Source of the DNA: Marisa cornuarietis
Taxonomy: Eukaryota > Mollusca > Gastropoda > Architaenioglossa > Ampullariidae
Reading direction: 5' to 3'
Assembly: GCA_004794655.1 (NCBI GenBank)
Contig: SMMW01000046.1
Location: 8,481,501 to 8,545,500 of the forward strand
DNA: 64,000 nt
The position numbers and the translations under genes were made by a program. This document shows positions 21,900 through 35,479 of the stretch, piece by piece. The notes beneath the pieces are model-generated. The model was not told the origin of the DNA, did no database searches, and saw only the letters and a program-made list of their open reading frames with translations. Numbering within the stretch: the stretch's first letter is position 1; each line of letters begins with the position of its first letter.

Positions 21900-24800
21900 A
21901 TGAGGGGGCTATTGCAGAAATTAACTATAGGTTTTCTTAGTAAGTGCTGTTGACAATTATATTTGCATGTCTGCTTTGTCGTGTGTGTGAGGTAGGGATG
22001 AACGTGTGTCCACGTGTGTATTGACGTGTGTGTGGTTGGCTAGGACTGTCCGAATTGGTAAACAATTAACAATGTCTGCAGATCTTTTCTTCTGGTGCCT
22101 TAACACGGTAATGTACAACTTTATTATGAGATAAAACGCAAGTTTTTTTTTAAAAAGGCGGAAAATATAAAAGTTACGGGTAGGGGTTAGAGTTAAGGTG
22201 AAGGCATCAAATGGCAAAAGAGACGATGTGATGTCATTGTGACAGTATCCCTGGTCTTTCAACCAGAACGTGAATACTGGCCCCGGGGAATGGGCACGTG
22301 GGCACTAGTTACTCAACATTAGCCGCCCACGTCAACCTTAACTGCAGGGGAAAACACACGATAATCACACGTCGGTCACTCAATTACACAACTTGGCTCA
22401 CGAGCCCCCACCCTTGCTCTTCCCCGAACACAATACTCAACGACGTGTGATTTTAAATGTAACAATAAAGAAAAGATTTATTAATTACAAAAGCATTTCA
22501 AACAAAACACAATCAAATGGACTCGTCTCGGGGGGTCCCAATACTATCCGTGCTAGAGCGTACTTCTGATGTTACAGTGCTGTTGCCTCTCTTTACAAAT
22601 ACCATACACACTCGCAAGCGCACCAACTTAGCTCTGTTACAGCTGGTTTGTTGAGAGTCCAATACTTCAGTTGACTGCCACGACACACTGACGATTTCCC
22701 TTCGAAGTGATGTCTGATGGTCTGACGTCTTCCTCCCTCGAACTGTCACCACGTCAGAGAGCGACGACTGCTTGTCCCGGTGACCCTGATTCGAGCCTTG
22801 TACCACTCGAGGTACACACGTGGGTTCCTCGACGACTGCAATGCCTCGTACAGCCGCCACGCAAACACCACCACAGACGGTCTCAGTCCTTCGAGACCCG
22901 ACGACTTCTGGCGGCCTCAACGTTGAGCCTCTACCTCTCACACCGGTAGAGCGAGCCCACAGTCACACAGCCCTTTCCTTTCCACGACGACAGTAGGCAG
23001 TCTTGACAGTACGTCGCCAATTACTTGCCTCCTTCTCTCAAGGTTTTCTGACCCGACTTCTTTCCTCCCGAGTCTTGCCCTCGTGGCTAAGACTTGGTCC
23101 GAGGCAGAAGTGTAGCTGGCGTTAGAAAGCTGAAGTTTCGACTGGTGACCCGCTGCTCCCCCACTCAGACGTTCGCCGAAAAGAACGCGAAATGTGTTCT
23201 TGTCTCTCTATTTATCTCTCCACATTCTCACAGATACATACAACGAGGGATGCCATTGGTCAGTAACTCATCATCCAATCAGCTACAATTAGAGTCAGCA
23301 AACGACAGGAGGAGATCTCTCTCTGACCAAAGGCCACGCCTACAGGTGGTTGCGGTCAGGTGGCTAAACCTCCCTCCCCCCTGTCCTATTTCGGGGTCTG
23401 ACAGCAAAACCAGGTGCGCGCCTTAGGATAACTTTCTCCCTTCTGCCCAGACTTTGTTGACGTTAGCCAGCCATCGTTCACGCATGGCGGCCGAAATCAC
23501 TTAGCACCTTCTGTCCCACGCGTCCCTTTAGGCGTCCATACCAAAACATACGCCCCCTTCTTCCTCGCCAAAGGGCCTCAGGCTTGTCAACAAGGCGCTC
23601 TAGACACTAAGTGGGCAGATTGTTACCTACCCCCTCGAGTTATCCCATGACAGTTATGTGATTTCCTTAACTCTGCGATCTCTGTCATCAAAGTTTAGTC
23701 TTCTCTAAATCAAAGTTTTTTCGTTATGGTATAAAATTTGTATTTTTCATGACGTAGTTTAACTTGTTTATAATCAGTGCCACCAAACAAACATCTGCTT
23801 TGTGACAATAACATTGTCTTGTTAGTTCTCGCCACCCATGGGGTGAGGGCGGCTCGGCGTGTTGACGCCAATGTCCATCTTCACGACGCTCTGTATAAGC
23901 GGCAGCTTCAGATGGCGGATATGACGTCAGAGGGGTCCTCGCGGCAACGCAGAGCATCAACCACGCTTCCCATTGGGGAACTTAACGAGGTGATGTCTTT
24001 AGGTCCAAACTCAGTCCTGGAGGTCACGAGGTCATCAACAACAGTCCAGGGCGCACGCTTGCTCCGTCTGCAAGAGACTTTCAAAGGTTGATTATCTTTT
24101 GAGCAAAGAGCATCATTTTTTTATTTCATTTCACAAGTTGTCTGTTTTCATAAGATGGCCAGAAACAGGGAACCCATGTCTTAAAGTAGACGTGGCATCA
24201 ACTTCCCCTAGAAATAATAGGTTCTTTAAATTCTGAAGTGACATTTTTCAATTAAAGAGTGTTATTTTCAGGAGAACCTGTTAACAATGCAGTCATAACA
24301 GTAACAACGGACAGTACAGGGCAGCGTGTGTATGACGCAAGCGGTGTTGCATATCAGGGGATAGAGGAGGACACGGACGGCACAAGAAACATCAACAATC
24401 AGAGCGCAGTCGACATCTGTCTCACCTTTAATAAGGACGACACCATTAAAGATGACATCACTCATGTAAAGGTATAATGTCATATAATATATACTCTGAC
24501 TAATCATTAACATCATCGACATAGACACATTTTCTGTTCTGTGTCACGTTTTTTGTGAACTGCTCTCTCTCTCTCTCTTTCTTGCGGTCCATTGGCGCAA
24601 CGTTTAGCGCCTGTCAACAATACAGTAAAGATTGGCTGTCCTGGGATCATTTTTTCTACAACGTTTTATGTTTATAGCTTTTATTGGGTATCTCTCTGAA
24701 GCTGCGTTACGTCAGTCTCTACTATAATGTAAAAATAGCATTCTAAATGATGACATGGTCAAAAAGAGCCCCCTCTAACCCTTGTTTCTGACGTTGCTAA

Positions 24801-26257
24801 TGTTTCAGGCTGAGCCCCAAATATTTCTCGATAAGCAGAACCAAGCCTACCCGGGGTATTTAGTGCAGTACCTTGTACTCCTAGAGTCCAAACAGCGCAG
24901 GCCGTCGTGCATCGTAGACGCACGTGACGGAAAAGTTACTGTGAGTTGGGACGCCCTCGACACGTACAACGAATGTGCAGGCAAAGGCACGGGAGGTAAT
25001 CGCAAGATCGGCAAGATCCACTACGGTGAGCTTCAGAAATGCCTGGATGTCAAACGTGTCAATAACTCTTGTTATACAGAAAACAAATACGTTAAAGTTA
25101 TTGATAACAAAGGGATTATATATGAATACATAACGGATACGTACAACTTCAGTGATGCAGCTTCTTACGACTGCGAGGAAGCCACAGACGAAATCAACGG
25201 CGCGTACTCACCCATCCTGGATGCTCTGTTTTACGGAACGACTGTCGCGAAAATGTTTGAGGACTGGTACAACACGACCCCGCTAGATGGACAGATAATA
25301 ATCAGGGTACATGTTGGGGTGAATTATTCTAACGCTTTCTGGGATGGCACTGATTGTCAGTTTGGTGACGGCGGTGACATTTTACATCCTTTGGTCAGCA
25401 TAGATATCATGGGACATGAGATTGGTCACGGGGTAACAGAAAAAGCTTCAAGCCTCTTGTATTATAACCAATGGGGGGCTATAAATGAGGCGTTTTCAGA
25501 CATGATGGGAGAAACTTCTGAAGCCTATCTGTCAAAGGCAGACTGGCTCAGCGGTTTCGATATCACAAAAGAAGGATACTCCCCAATGCGCTTTTTCGGA
25601 AACCCCTCCGCTGACAACATGTCGATATCCCACGTTGATAATTTCACGGACGATCTAAACGTTCACCATAGCAGCGGTGTGTACAACCGTGTTTTCTATC
25701 TTATTGTCCACGATTACATGCAGCCCATCAAAGAAATCTTCCGCGTCTTTCTGCACGCCAACCGAATGTACTGGCATCACATGTCTGACTACCACAGCGC
25801 TGCCTGTGACGTCATGAAGTCTGCCTACGATCTGGGTCAAGATACCGGTCTCTTCCGCAGGGCTTTCAAAGAGGTTGGAATAGAGGTCTGTGACACACAA
25901 AATCATGTCGTAGGACTCCGGGATAACAAAGTTTACAAAGACATCACGGTGACCCACAATGTGTCACCTGTTTTTCTGTACATGTTCCCTGCTCAACATC
26001 CGGAAGTGAACATAAGCGGCTTGAGCATCAGCGCCAACAGCTCCATTGGAAACGTGCACATCATCCTGACCAACAAGGACTGGGATGATGACGGGGAAGA
26101 CCCGAAAATATTAGCTGAGGGCGACAACCTCGTCAAAGCTGAAATCCAAAGCAACTCCACTGCTGTTGCTCTTTATATTACGTTATCATCAAACGTGCTA
26201 AAGGTTCCTCTCACTAACGTCACGCTTCAGGTTTTTGCATTTGACCCTAGCATATAG
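21900..26257 (+). CDS. Secreted M4 (vibriolysin-like) metallopeptidase, gene C
   Basis: Exons are 21900-21939, 23826-24086, 24272-24471 and 24809-26257 (649 residues). It is nearly identical to gene B apart from scattered changes, the propeptide G-S-S in place of V-S-S, and the C-terminus V-F-A-F-D-P-S-I caused by a shifted stop. Zinc ligands are His370, His374, Glu394, and the late His is in V-H-H-S-S-G. The exon-1 donor is CTTA/GTAAG, so codon 14 becomes Ile rather than Val. Intron 1 is enlarged by a 1415-bp LTR-like insertion. AATAAA at 26337 lies 80 bases past the stop. All catalytic residues are kept, so probably functional. Confidence 0.9.
22238..23652. mobile_element. Solo-LTR-like insertion in intron 1 of gene C (1415 bp)
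   Basis: It starts TGTGACAGTATCC and ends CCCATGACA (TG...CA). It is flanked by GTCAT (22233-22237) and GTTAT (23653-23657), a 5-bp duplication with one mismatch. Genes B and D have the empty site GATGTCATGTGATTT. Composition is unlike the flanks (GC-richer). AATAAA occurs at 22463. No gag/pol-like reading frame is present. Confidence 0.85.
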
Positions 26258-27563
26258 TCACGAGGTTCAGCTTTTTCTGATTTCTACGTCAAAAAAGCAA
26301 ACAAAAACTTCAACAGAAGTACACGAAGAGTACATAAATAAAGATCTTGGGTTTTCGAGTAAGTTTACATTCTGGGAGTAGCAACTTCCCTGAAAGAAAA
26401 TTAATATTTCGCAAATAGTCATGTAGTTTAGAAAAGAACTAAGACTAAAACATTTATTGAACCCTATATATGACGCATGCTATAAGTTATCGACAATTTC
26501 TACCTGCTTATTTGTATGCTTTTGTGAAGTTGTTTTCTCTCCCTTTCTCATACGTTTTGCTTATTATGTTTCTCTCATGGACAAATATATGTTCTTACTT
26601 CTACAATTACACTATGTTACTAAATATGGTGTATTTTCGTTATAAACACGTCCTTCAGGCTAAAACAATACTTCCTTATAAAATGCTTGGTCTATCAGAT
26701 AAAAAATAAAGAGTATGAAAATTGGGATTTCATTTTCTGGAGTGTTAAAAAACTGTGTCCATGTTCTTTAAATGTATTTGATATTGGACTGTGACACGTA
26801 TACTGTGTGTCTTACACATTGAGACGGCACGTTTTGTGCACTGTGTCATAGAAACGCCTTCATCTTCCTGGATTTGTTTCATTCCCTTTGGAGTTTGTAA
26901 CTGTCTCTGTGAATCCCAATATGTGTCCACTATCTTCTATAGTTCATATTTCCTCTTCGTCTCTTTCGGCACATTGTAACAACCCCGCGACGTGTGACAC
27001 TCACTTTCTGTTTTCCAATCACACGCACGAGCCAGACAAATATTTGTTCTTTTACACGAAAAGAATAAAATGATTTGTCTGAGCAGATATGCCTACTTTT
27101 ACTAAAGAACACAAAATAACATAGATACAAAAAATTGATTTCTACGATCTGAATCTGATCTTAACTCAAACGCGGGCTGCAAAATAATCTTCAGATTCTC
27201 TAAAAACAAATTTAAGCTCAATGTCTCGGCACTGGCTCTTCACTTTAAATAACACAACGATAAAAACAAAACAAAACGTCTCGGCGTTTTGCATCCGGAT
27301 TATAAGCAAAACAATTATGTCTGCCCTTCTCAATCCCAAGCCTACCTTTATTTCTTCTCTCAACGCTTCACTCTTTCACTTTTTCGTGTTCTTCTCCTCA
27401 AACGATTCTCTCACACGTCACACATCTTTATTGACATCATCCATACGCATTCAGACAAAGTGACGTCATTCACGCTCTTTCGTTCTTCCACGTGGCCTGA
27501 GGCCTACGAAAGCTGGTAGATCTGTGACAGAGATCTTCTTTATTGGTTTATTTATCCAGATAA
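26258..27563 (+). repeat. Duplicated-unit spacer (C-D copy), gene C 3' flank
   Basis: It aligns with 16716-18340 without the MITE and without the extra tandem block. No gene is seen. Confidence 0.7.
26337..26342 (+). promoter_or_regulatory. Polyadenylation signal of gene C
   Basis: AATAAA 80 bases after the stop. The same site exists in D (34252-34257) and reads AATGAA in A and B. Confidence 0.5.
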
Positions 27564-27690
27564 AGCCCCCGAGGCCCAGCCCTGTGGACAAGTGTCACAT
27601 ACAGAGAGCGTCCCGAGACGAGATCTGAACTCTGAGTTTCTCACTGCACTGGTGACAAGCGAGAGGTTTAACCACTACACTACCTGTCGC
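27564..27690 (-). mobile_element. tRNA-derived SINE, family 2, copy 3
   Basis: Same element as 7703-7828 and 18341-18466, carried by the duplication. Confidence 0.6.
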
Positions 27691-28511
27691 AATAGTCCGC
27701 AAAATACCTACTTCAAACTTCTGTCTATGTAAAAAGTAAAATTCTGTTTTGCATTTATTGTTGTTACTAAGGAAACTAGAGTTAAAAGAGCAAATACTTT
27801 TAAAAACTGTGGAGTACTATTAGATTTCAGAGTATTTACAGCAAAAATCACAGAGGTGAAAAGGGACCTTCAGAAAAATCATTCTGGGAAACGGAAAGAA
27901 ATAGAAAGGGAAGGAAAGAAGGAAAGGCCAGAAAAAGGTGCGAGAGAAAACAAAAGCAAAAGAAATGGAGACAGGAGTTGGTTCCCATCTTAAATGGTAC
28001 CAGGCGTCTTTACAGCACTAGTCCAAAGCGAGAGAGTTGGAGATTGAAGATCCAATCTTTGATGACACCAGCTTTGTTTATAGCAGCAGTTTAAAGGGAG
28101 AGAGAAAAAGGTTGTAGGCCCAGCTTTTGATGGTATCAGTCATCTTTACAGCAGTAGTTCAAATGGAGAGAGTTGAAGACTGGAGACCTCATCTTTACAG
28201 CAGTAGTTCAAATGGAGAGAGTTGAAGACTGGAGACCTCATCTTTGATGGTAGCAGCTGTCCACAATAAATCATATCTATCGGTCTTATGACTTATGTCT
28301 CTGTGATTTCTTTCTGAATGGTATGTGATGAAATATTTACAATAAAGATATTCATAGTTTAAGATATTTTTATTGATTAGCTTCCTGAATTATTGCGGAC
28401 TTTATCGCAGGGATATGTGTTTGAACACAAAATATTGATTGAACGGTTGGTGACGAGGTAGACAATTGTGTAAGCAGCTGCCTCAGTGTTCTTGTTCACG
28501 GAATCTGCTGC
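27691..28511 (+). repeat. Duplicated-unit spacer with minisatellite gain
   Basis: It matches 18467-19240. A unit containing TTTACAGCAGTAGTTCAAA and GACTGGAGACCTCATC is perfectly doubled at about 28143-28240. No gene is seen. Confidence 0.65.

Positions 28512-28592
<81 letters not shown>
28512..28592 (+). repeat. (ATG)27 microsatellite
   Basis: Twenty-seven perfect ATG units. Confidence 0.95.
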
Positions 28593-29367
28593 CCATCTGT
28601 GTTTATAGCAGCAGTTTTAAAGGAGAGAGATGAAGAGATTGGAGGCGCAGTCTTTGATGGTTTCATGTCTTTATAGCGGTAGTTTCAAGTACACCTTACA
28701 TAATAAATCACACCTGTCGGTCTTCCCATATAGTGTATGGTAGGCTTATTTACAAATAAAATATTATATAGGCTACTAATTTTTACATTTTTGTATGTGA
28801 GCTATCGCTGCTTCTATTGCAGGAATGTGTGTTTGAACGGTGAGGCAGGCCTGTGGTGCCGTTTGACTGTCGTCGCCCCCATCGTCCCCGTCCTACCGCG
28901 CTCATCACTTACCCCTACACCTACCTTCCCTGCTGGTTACCCCAGACACTGAACCCTTTAAATTCACTCAGATAACACGCCTGGTGCTTACTGTCATAGT
29001 GAGAAACTCTAGGGTGGAAGTCAATGTACCAGCAGTGGAAAGCTTTTCCGTTCCTATAATTGTCATCCTGCAACAACGATATTCTTCAACTCCAGTTTCT
29101 GGCGGTTTGTATGTAGTAGTTCTCTTTGCAAAGAAAAATCAAGATAACAAGATTGTAAGCTTAAACTTTCATACTAGAACCAGCCCTGTTTTGTGGAGGA
29201 GAGGTTCAGTAAGTCATTTGCCTACCGAGACAAATAGTCCGTCTGCTCGCTTGTTTTTCTGAATGAAAAAAGTAATAGATGTGCTTTGTTACGCGTGCAT
29301 AGAAGCCAACCTTTGTCTTTAGTGTGGGTGGGTGGTTGTGGTAGATTCAAACTTACTGTAACTGTTA
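28593..29367 (+). repeat. Duplicated-unit spacer left of second Harbinger copy
   Basis: Nearly identical to 19340-20116. No gene is seen. Confidence 0.65.
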
Positions 29368-30124
29368 GGCCTATTCTCACGCTGCAATATACCGCACTTA
29401 GCAGGGTTAGCAGGCCCTGGTAGAACCTTTCCGAGTTTTGCACACGGCTGGGTGGGGACTTTGTATCGAGGTTTTCACGGATACGACGCGATTCTATTTT
29501 CTTGCAGAGCCTGACCTACATTACACGGCTGTACCCAATCGAAATGCTTGAACACAGTCGCCTCCCGTTTACCTCCAAATTAAGAAATGGCGGTGTGGTC
29601 AGAGGAAAGGTGTACGAGTATGATTTGTAAGTGGGAAAACTACCCGTGTCTGTTCGACACTGCCAGTCCAGACTATCTCAACCGAGATAAGGCCAGGAAT
29701 GCCTGAATTAAAATTGCTCGTGCTCTGGGCAGCCTCGATCAGACATAAAAGTTCTTCAAACGTTGCAGACGACATTCGCAAAAAGCGTCTGCATTCTCTC
29801 GAGTCTTCCGGAAATATTTCTTTTAGAGGACATGAAAATAAGGCATCTAAGCGACTCCTTCGCGTCCCCCACCCGTCACCCACATCTTTTTTTCTTCTTT
29901 TCTCTCTCCCTACTTCATCAGACAATATTATTAACGTAGCAGCAGTAGCTTCCGAAAGTATCTGATTGTCTGCCATTTTGTCGACTACCCACAATGCGCT
30001 GCGCGGATGACGTCACCTAGCAGGACACTAGCGAGTGGCCTTGCTACGTGAGAGTAGAACGGTGCCTAGCAGGCAAAATCTTGCACGTGCAAACCCTGAA
30101 AACATTGCAGCGTGAGAATAGGCC
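29368..30124 (-). mobile_element. PIF/Harbinger nonautonomous element, copy 2
   Basis: TIRs GGCCTATTCTCACGC and GCGTGAGAATAGGCC pair perfectly here, with TTA at 29365-29367 and 30125-30127. It carries the same truncated transposase frame (29599-29994) as copy 1. It lies at the same site as copy 1 in the duplicated unit, so it was copied by duplication. Confidence 0.92.
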
Positions 30125-30130
30125 TTAAGG

Positions 30131-30759
30131 TAGTGGCGTATAACGACAGGGACAAGGGGACCAGCCGCCTGCTCATGAAAGATTCTGAGGAGGGAAGAAT
30201 ATATTTTGTCCCCCACCTCGAACCCAATGCTTGAGATGTGATTCTTAAAAAAGTAGAGAAAAGTTAAAGAATCGCAGGGAGAGAGAGAGACAACTCGCAA
30301 ACGACCAATCTTTATTTACGACAGTAACACAATAAGCAAAAGTTATGCTTGTTTACATTTAGCCCTTGATCTGATGAAAGGAAAAAGAAACTATTCTACA
30401 ACAAAACAAAGGCATTAATTAAAAAAGACGGGTTGGTTTGGCACTCTGATTTTCGAATCTTGAATGTGATGAATATGATCACAAATTTATCTTATTCTGA
30501 AAATTAAATAATTCTTGTGATTGCGATAACCGGCTGAGTCTTTTTTTTAATGATTTTTGTTTCTTGTTAAACGTTGCTTTGTCGCTGAAAACTGAAAACA
30601 CCAAATGTTGTGATGATACAACCGTGTTCTCGAGTGTGTGTATGACTGCACTTACTCACCTCATTAGTTTGTTTCGTAACGTGCGAGTGAACGTCGTTCA
30701 CTGTCAGCATGGAGTTTGTCCCCTCGCCCACCAAAGCCGAACATCTTACCACACCACTG
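30131..30759. mobile_element. Old CAGTGGCGTA-family element (C-D unit)
   Basis: Orthologous in position to 20879-21505. Confidence 0.5.
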
Positions 30760-31009
30760 ACACAGTCATACAATAATATAGACATAGACATACAGTAATG
30801 CATACATAGAGATAAAAGCAATACACACAACCATCCATTCATACAGCATTACAGACATACAGCAATGCATAATAATCCAAGAGTTGGCAATACACTCAGC
30901 CATACATACAAGCGCATTTGTTCACTGGAAAATATATTTCATGTCACACTCGTATTTTCACTAACCACACTACTAAGAAATGTAAGGAGATGACTTTGAA
31001 ACTTGTTTA

Positions 31010-31057
<48 letters not shown>
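31010..31057 (+). repeat. (ATT)n microsatellite before gene D
   Basis: About 16 ATT units. Confidence 0.9.
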
Positions 31058-31058
<1 letters not shown>

Positions 31059-31068
31059 TTAGTCTTGC

Positions 31069-31075
31069 TATTTAA
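31069..31075 (+). promoter_or_regulatory. TATA-like box of M4 gene D
   Basis: TATTTAA 64 bases before the ATG, in the same context as gene C. Confidence 0.65.
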
Positions 31076-31132
31076 GCCATTGAAGACAGTTGACGGCAAA
31101 CTTGCTTCTCACCGCTGGATGCTGTGCTGATC

Positions 31133-34100
31133 ATGAGGGGGCTATTGCAGAAATTAACTATAGGTTTTCTTAGTAAGTGCTGTTGACAATTGTATTTGCA
31201 TGTCTGCTTTGTCGTGTGTGTGAGGTAGGGATGAACGTGTGTCCACGTGTGTATTGACGTGTGTGTGGTTGGCTAGGACTGTCCGAATTGGTAAAAAATT
31301 AACAATGTCTGCAGATCTTTTCTTCTGGTGCTTTAACACGGTAATGTACAACTTTATTATGAGATAAAACGCAAGTTTTTTTAACAAGGCGGAAAATATA
31401 TCTCTCAATTGTCCTGCAAAGTTGGCATAACAAACCGACCATTAACAAAAACTGAAAGTTGAAAGTTATTAGTAAAGGCTAGGCTCGGGATTAAAGTTAC
31501 GGGTAGGGGTTAGAGTTAAGGTGAAGGTATCAAATGGCAAAAGAGACGATGTGATGTCATGTGATTTCCTTAACTCCGCCATGTCTGTGATCAAAGTTTA
31601 GTCTTCTCTAAATCGAAGTTTTTTCTTTATGTTATAAAAGTTTTTTATATTTTTATGACGTTGTTTAACTTGTTTATAATCAGTGCCACCAAAACAACCA
31701 AACAAACAAACATCTGCTTTGTGACAATAACATTGTCTTGTTAGTTCTCGCCACCCATGGGGTGATGGCTGCTCGGCGTGTTGACGCCAATGTCCATCTT
31801 CACGATGCTCTGTATAAGCGGCAGCTTCAGGTGGTGGATATGACGTCAGAGGTGTCCTCGCGGCAACGCAGAGCATCAACCACGCTTCCCATTGGGGAAC
31901 TTAACGAGGTGATGTCTTTAGGTCCAAACTCAGTCCTGGAGGTCACAAGGTCATCAACAACAGTCCAGGGCGCACGCTTGCTCCGTCTGCAAGAGACTTT
32001 CAAAGGTTGATTATCTTTTGAGCAAAGAGCATCATTTTTTTATTTCATTTTCACAAGTTGTCTGTTTTCATAATATGGCCAGAAACAAGGAACCCATGTC
32101 TTAAAGTAGACGTGGCATCAGTTTCCCCTAGAAATAATAGGTTTTTTATATTCTGAAGTGACAGTTTTCAATTAAAGAGTGTTATTTTCAGGAGAGCCTG
32201 TTAACAATGCAGTCATAACAGTAATAACGGACAGTACAGGGCAGCATGTGTATGACGCAAGCGGTGTTGCGTATCAGGGGATAGAGGAGGACACGGACGG
32301 CACACGAAACATCAACAATCAGAGCGCAGTCGACATCTGTCTCACCTTTAATAAGGACGACACCATTAAAGATGACATCACTCATGTAAAGGTATGTCAT
32401 ATAATATATACTCTGACTAATCATTAACATCATCGACATAGACACATTTTCTGTTCTGTCACGTTTTTGTGAACTGCTCTCTCTCTCTCTCTTTCTTGCG
32501 GTCCATTGGCGCAACGTTTAGCGCCTGTCAACAATACAGTAAAGATTGGCTGTCCTGGGATCATTTTTGCTAAAGCGTTTTATGTTTCTAGCTTTTATTG
32601 GGTATCTCTCTGAAGCTGCGTTACGTCAGTCTCTACTATAATGTAAAAATAGCATTCTAAATGATGACATGGTCAAAAAAGCCCCCTTTAACGCTTGTTT
32701 CTGACGTTGCTAATGTTTCAGGCTGAGCCCCAAATATTTCTCGATAAGCAGAACCAAGCCTACCCGGGGTATTTAGTGCAGTACCTTGTACTCCTAGAGT
32801 CCGAACAGCGCAGGCCGTCGTGCATCGTAGACGCACGTGACGGAAAAGTTACTGTGAGTTGGGACGCCCTCGACACGTACAACGAATGTGCAGGCAAAGG
32901 CACGGGAGGTAATCGCAAGATCGGCAAGATCCACTACGGGGAGCTCCCCAAATGTCTGGATGTCAAACGTGTTAATAACACGTGTTATACAGAAAACAAA
33001 TACGTTAAAGTCATTGATAACAAAGGAATTATATATAAACACATAACGGATACGTACAACTTCAGTGATGCAGCTTCTTACGACTGCGAGGAAGCCACAG
33101 ACGAAATCAACGGCGCGTACTCACCCATCCTGGATGCTCTGTTTTACGGAACGACTGTCGCGAAAATGTTTGAGGACTGGTACAACACGACCCCGCTAAA
33201 TGGACAGATAATAATCAGAGTACATGTTGGGGTGAATTATTCTAACGCTTTCTGGGATGGCACTGATTGTCAGTTTGGTGACGGCGGTGAAAAATTACAT
33301 CCTTTGGTCAGCATAGATATCATGGGACATGAGATTGGTCACGGGGTAACAGAAAAAGCTTCAAGCCTCTTGTATTATAACCAATGGGGGGCTATAAATG
33401 AGGCGTTTTCAGACATGATGGGAGAAACTTCTGAAGCCTATCTGTCAAAGGCAGACTGGCTCAGCGGTTTCGATATCACAAAAGAAGGATACTCCCCAAT
33501 GCGCTTTTTCGAAAACCCCTCGGCTAACAACAAGTCTATATCCCACGTTGATAATTTCACGGACGATCTAAATGTTCACCATGGCAGCGGTGTGTACAAC
33601 CGTGTTTTCTATCTTATTGTCCACGATTACGAGCAGCCCATCAAAGAAATCTTCCGCGTCTTTCTGCACGCCAACCGAATGTACTGGCATCACATGTCTG
33701 ACTACCACAGCGCTGCCTGTGACGTCATGAAGTCTGCCTACGATCTGGGTCAAGATACCGGTCTCTTCCGCAGGGCTTTCAAAGAGGTTGGAATAGAGGT
33801 CTGTGACACACAAAATCATGTCGTAGGACTCCGGGATAACAAAATTTACAAAGACATCACGGTGACCCACAATGTGTCGCCTGTTTTTCTGTACATGTTC
33901 CCTGCTCAACATCCGAAAGTGAACATAAGCGGCGTGAGCATCAGCGCCAACAGCTCCATTGGAAACGTGCACATCATCCTGACCAACAAGGACTGGGATG
34001 ATGACGGGGAAGACCCGAAAATATTAGCTGAGGGCGACAACCTCGTCAAAGCTGAAATCCAAAGCAACTCCACTGCTGTTGCTCTTTATATTACGTTATC

Positions 34101-34158
34101 ATCAAACGTGCTAAAGGTTCCTCTCACTAACGTCACGCTTCAGGTTTCCAAATTCTGA
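31133..34158 (+). CDS. Secreted M4 (vibriolysin-like) metallopeptidase, gene D
   Basis: Exons are 31133-31172, 31745-32005, 32192-32391 and 32722-34158 (645 residues). It follows the B/C architecture with zinc ligands His370, His374 and Glu394 and late His in V-H-H-G-S-G. The first propeptide residues read H-G-V-M-A-A-R-R, so the residue just before the predicted signal-peptide cleavage site is Met in place of Arg. Distinct substitutions include E-L-P-K in place of E-L-Q-K and N-N-K-S in place of D-N-M-S. The C-terminus is V-S-K-F. AATAAA is at 34252. I infer a functional enzyme. Confidence 0.9.
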
Positions 34159-34251
34159 CCCTAGCATATAGTCACGAGGTTCAGCGTTTTCTTATTTCTA
34201 CGGCAAAAAAAGCAAACAAAAACTCCAAAAGAAGTACACAAAGAGTACATA

Positions 34252-34257
34252 AATAAA
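34252..34257 (+). promoter_or_regulatory. Polyadenylation signal of gene D
   Basis: AATAAA 94 bases after the stop, same site as in gene C. Confidence 0.5.
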
Positions 34258-34456
34258 GATCTTGGGTTTCCGAGTTTACATTCTGCGACTAGCAGCCTCC
34301 CTGAAAGAAAATTAATATTTCGCAAATAGTCATGTAGTTTAGAAGAGAACAAAGTTAAACTGTTATTGTACACTATAATATGACGCATGCTTAAATTATA
34401 AAGTTCTCCGAAAATTTACTTGCTTTATTTTATTCTTTTGAGAAGTTGTTTATCTC

Positions 34457-35479
34457 TGTCGTGAACCTTGGGTAGAGAGACACGCGAGGATGGTCAGACG
34501 GGTGTAATTTCCGTCGCCTCGGACTAATTACACTCTCAACACCTCCACCAACTCACGTCGACATTTACCGTGCACTTACACTAAATTGCTAATATGATGA
34601 ATGATCCCATCTGACTCCGAGCCCCCAGCGTACGTCCCCAACAACGAACTCAAGGTAATTTAGTGTACAACAGAATTATTAATCAACCAGATTTCAACAC
34701 ATTAATCACAAATATATGATTGCCACAAATTACAATTCAAACTCGTTTTCTAGGTATCCCGCCACAATCCCCTACGGCTAATCCGGGTATCGTGAGTCAC
34801 TGACTAATTAGCTGAGCTACCACACACAACACACTACACTGGTCACTTATCTCTCTGCACAAGAATGTCTCTCGCGATGTGGAGGGCCCTCCGACGTCTG
34901 ATAATCCGTAGATGTCACTCCGCCAGTCGTTGCTGCCTTTTCCACGAACACAGAGACTCTGGCACTGCCGCGTGGAAGGCAGCATAAGGATTATTGTGGA
35001 AGAACGAAAGAACGTGAATGACGTCAGTTGTTCCGAAGACGTATATGGGTGATGTAAAAAAAAATTAAGGAAAGGGGAAGTTAGTGGGTTGGGAGAAGAA
35101 AGACGGTTAGGACGAGAAAGCAAGGAGTAGAGTAGGAATTGAAAAAAAGAATTTGTTGCGTAGGCCGTTTAGGAGTTATATAGAACGATTAGTTGAGTAG
35201 GGCTTTAGGTATTCTATTAGGTATTCAGCAAGGAAGGACTCGAAGAGTAGGGATTTCTGTTCTTTTAAAATAATCTAGATGTAAGAATCGGTTTTTAACT
35301 GACTTTCTCATTTGTGTATTTTTCTTGTTCTATTTTTTTATTTGTAATTAGTAAAGCAGATAGATTCGTTAGACAAATCATTCTTTTCTTTTAATTTGTG
35401 TGAAAGACCACGTACTTGTCAGGCTCCGTGTATGTGTTGAAAGAATTGAGAGACTGATACACTTCGCGGTGTCGTGACA
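34457..35479. mobile_element. LTR-like segment at a duplication breakpoint (about 1.0 kb)
   Basis: The left limit TGTCGTGAACC lies exactly where the 3' flank of gene D stops matching the other units. The right limit GTCGTGACA lies just before the exon-4 fragment E. The ends form a short inverted TG...CA pair. No matching target duplication is seen (ATCTC against CAGCC). Homology of fragment E may begin a few bases inside (GCGGTGT), so the right limit is uncertain. No coding region is recognised. Confidence 0.45.

Noticed and set aside
22513..23426. Open frames within the LTR-like insertion of gene C
   Set aside because: Short, on both strands, without gag/pol motifs, as expected for a GC-rich LTR.
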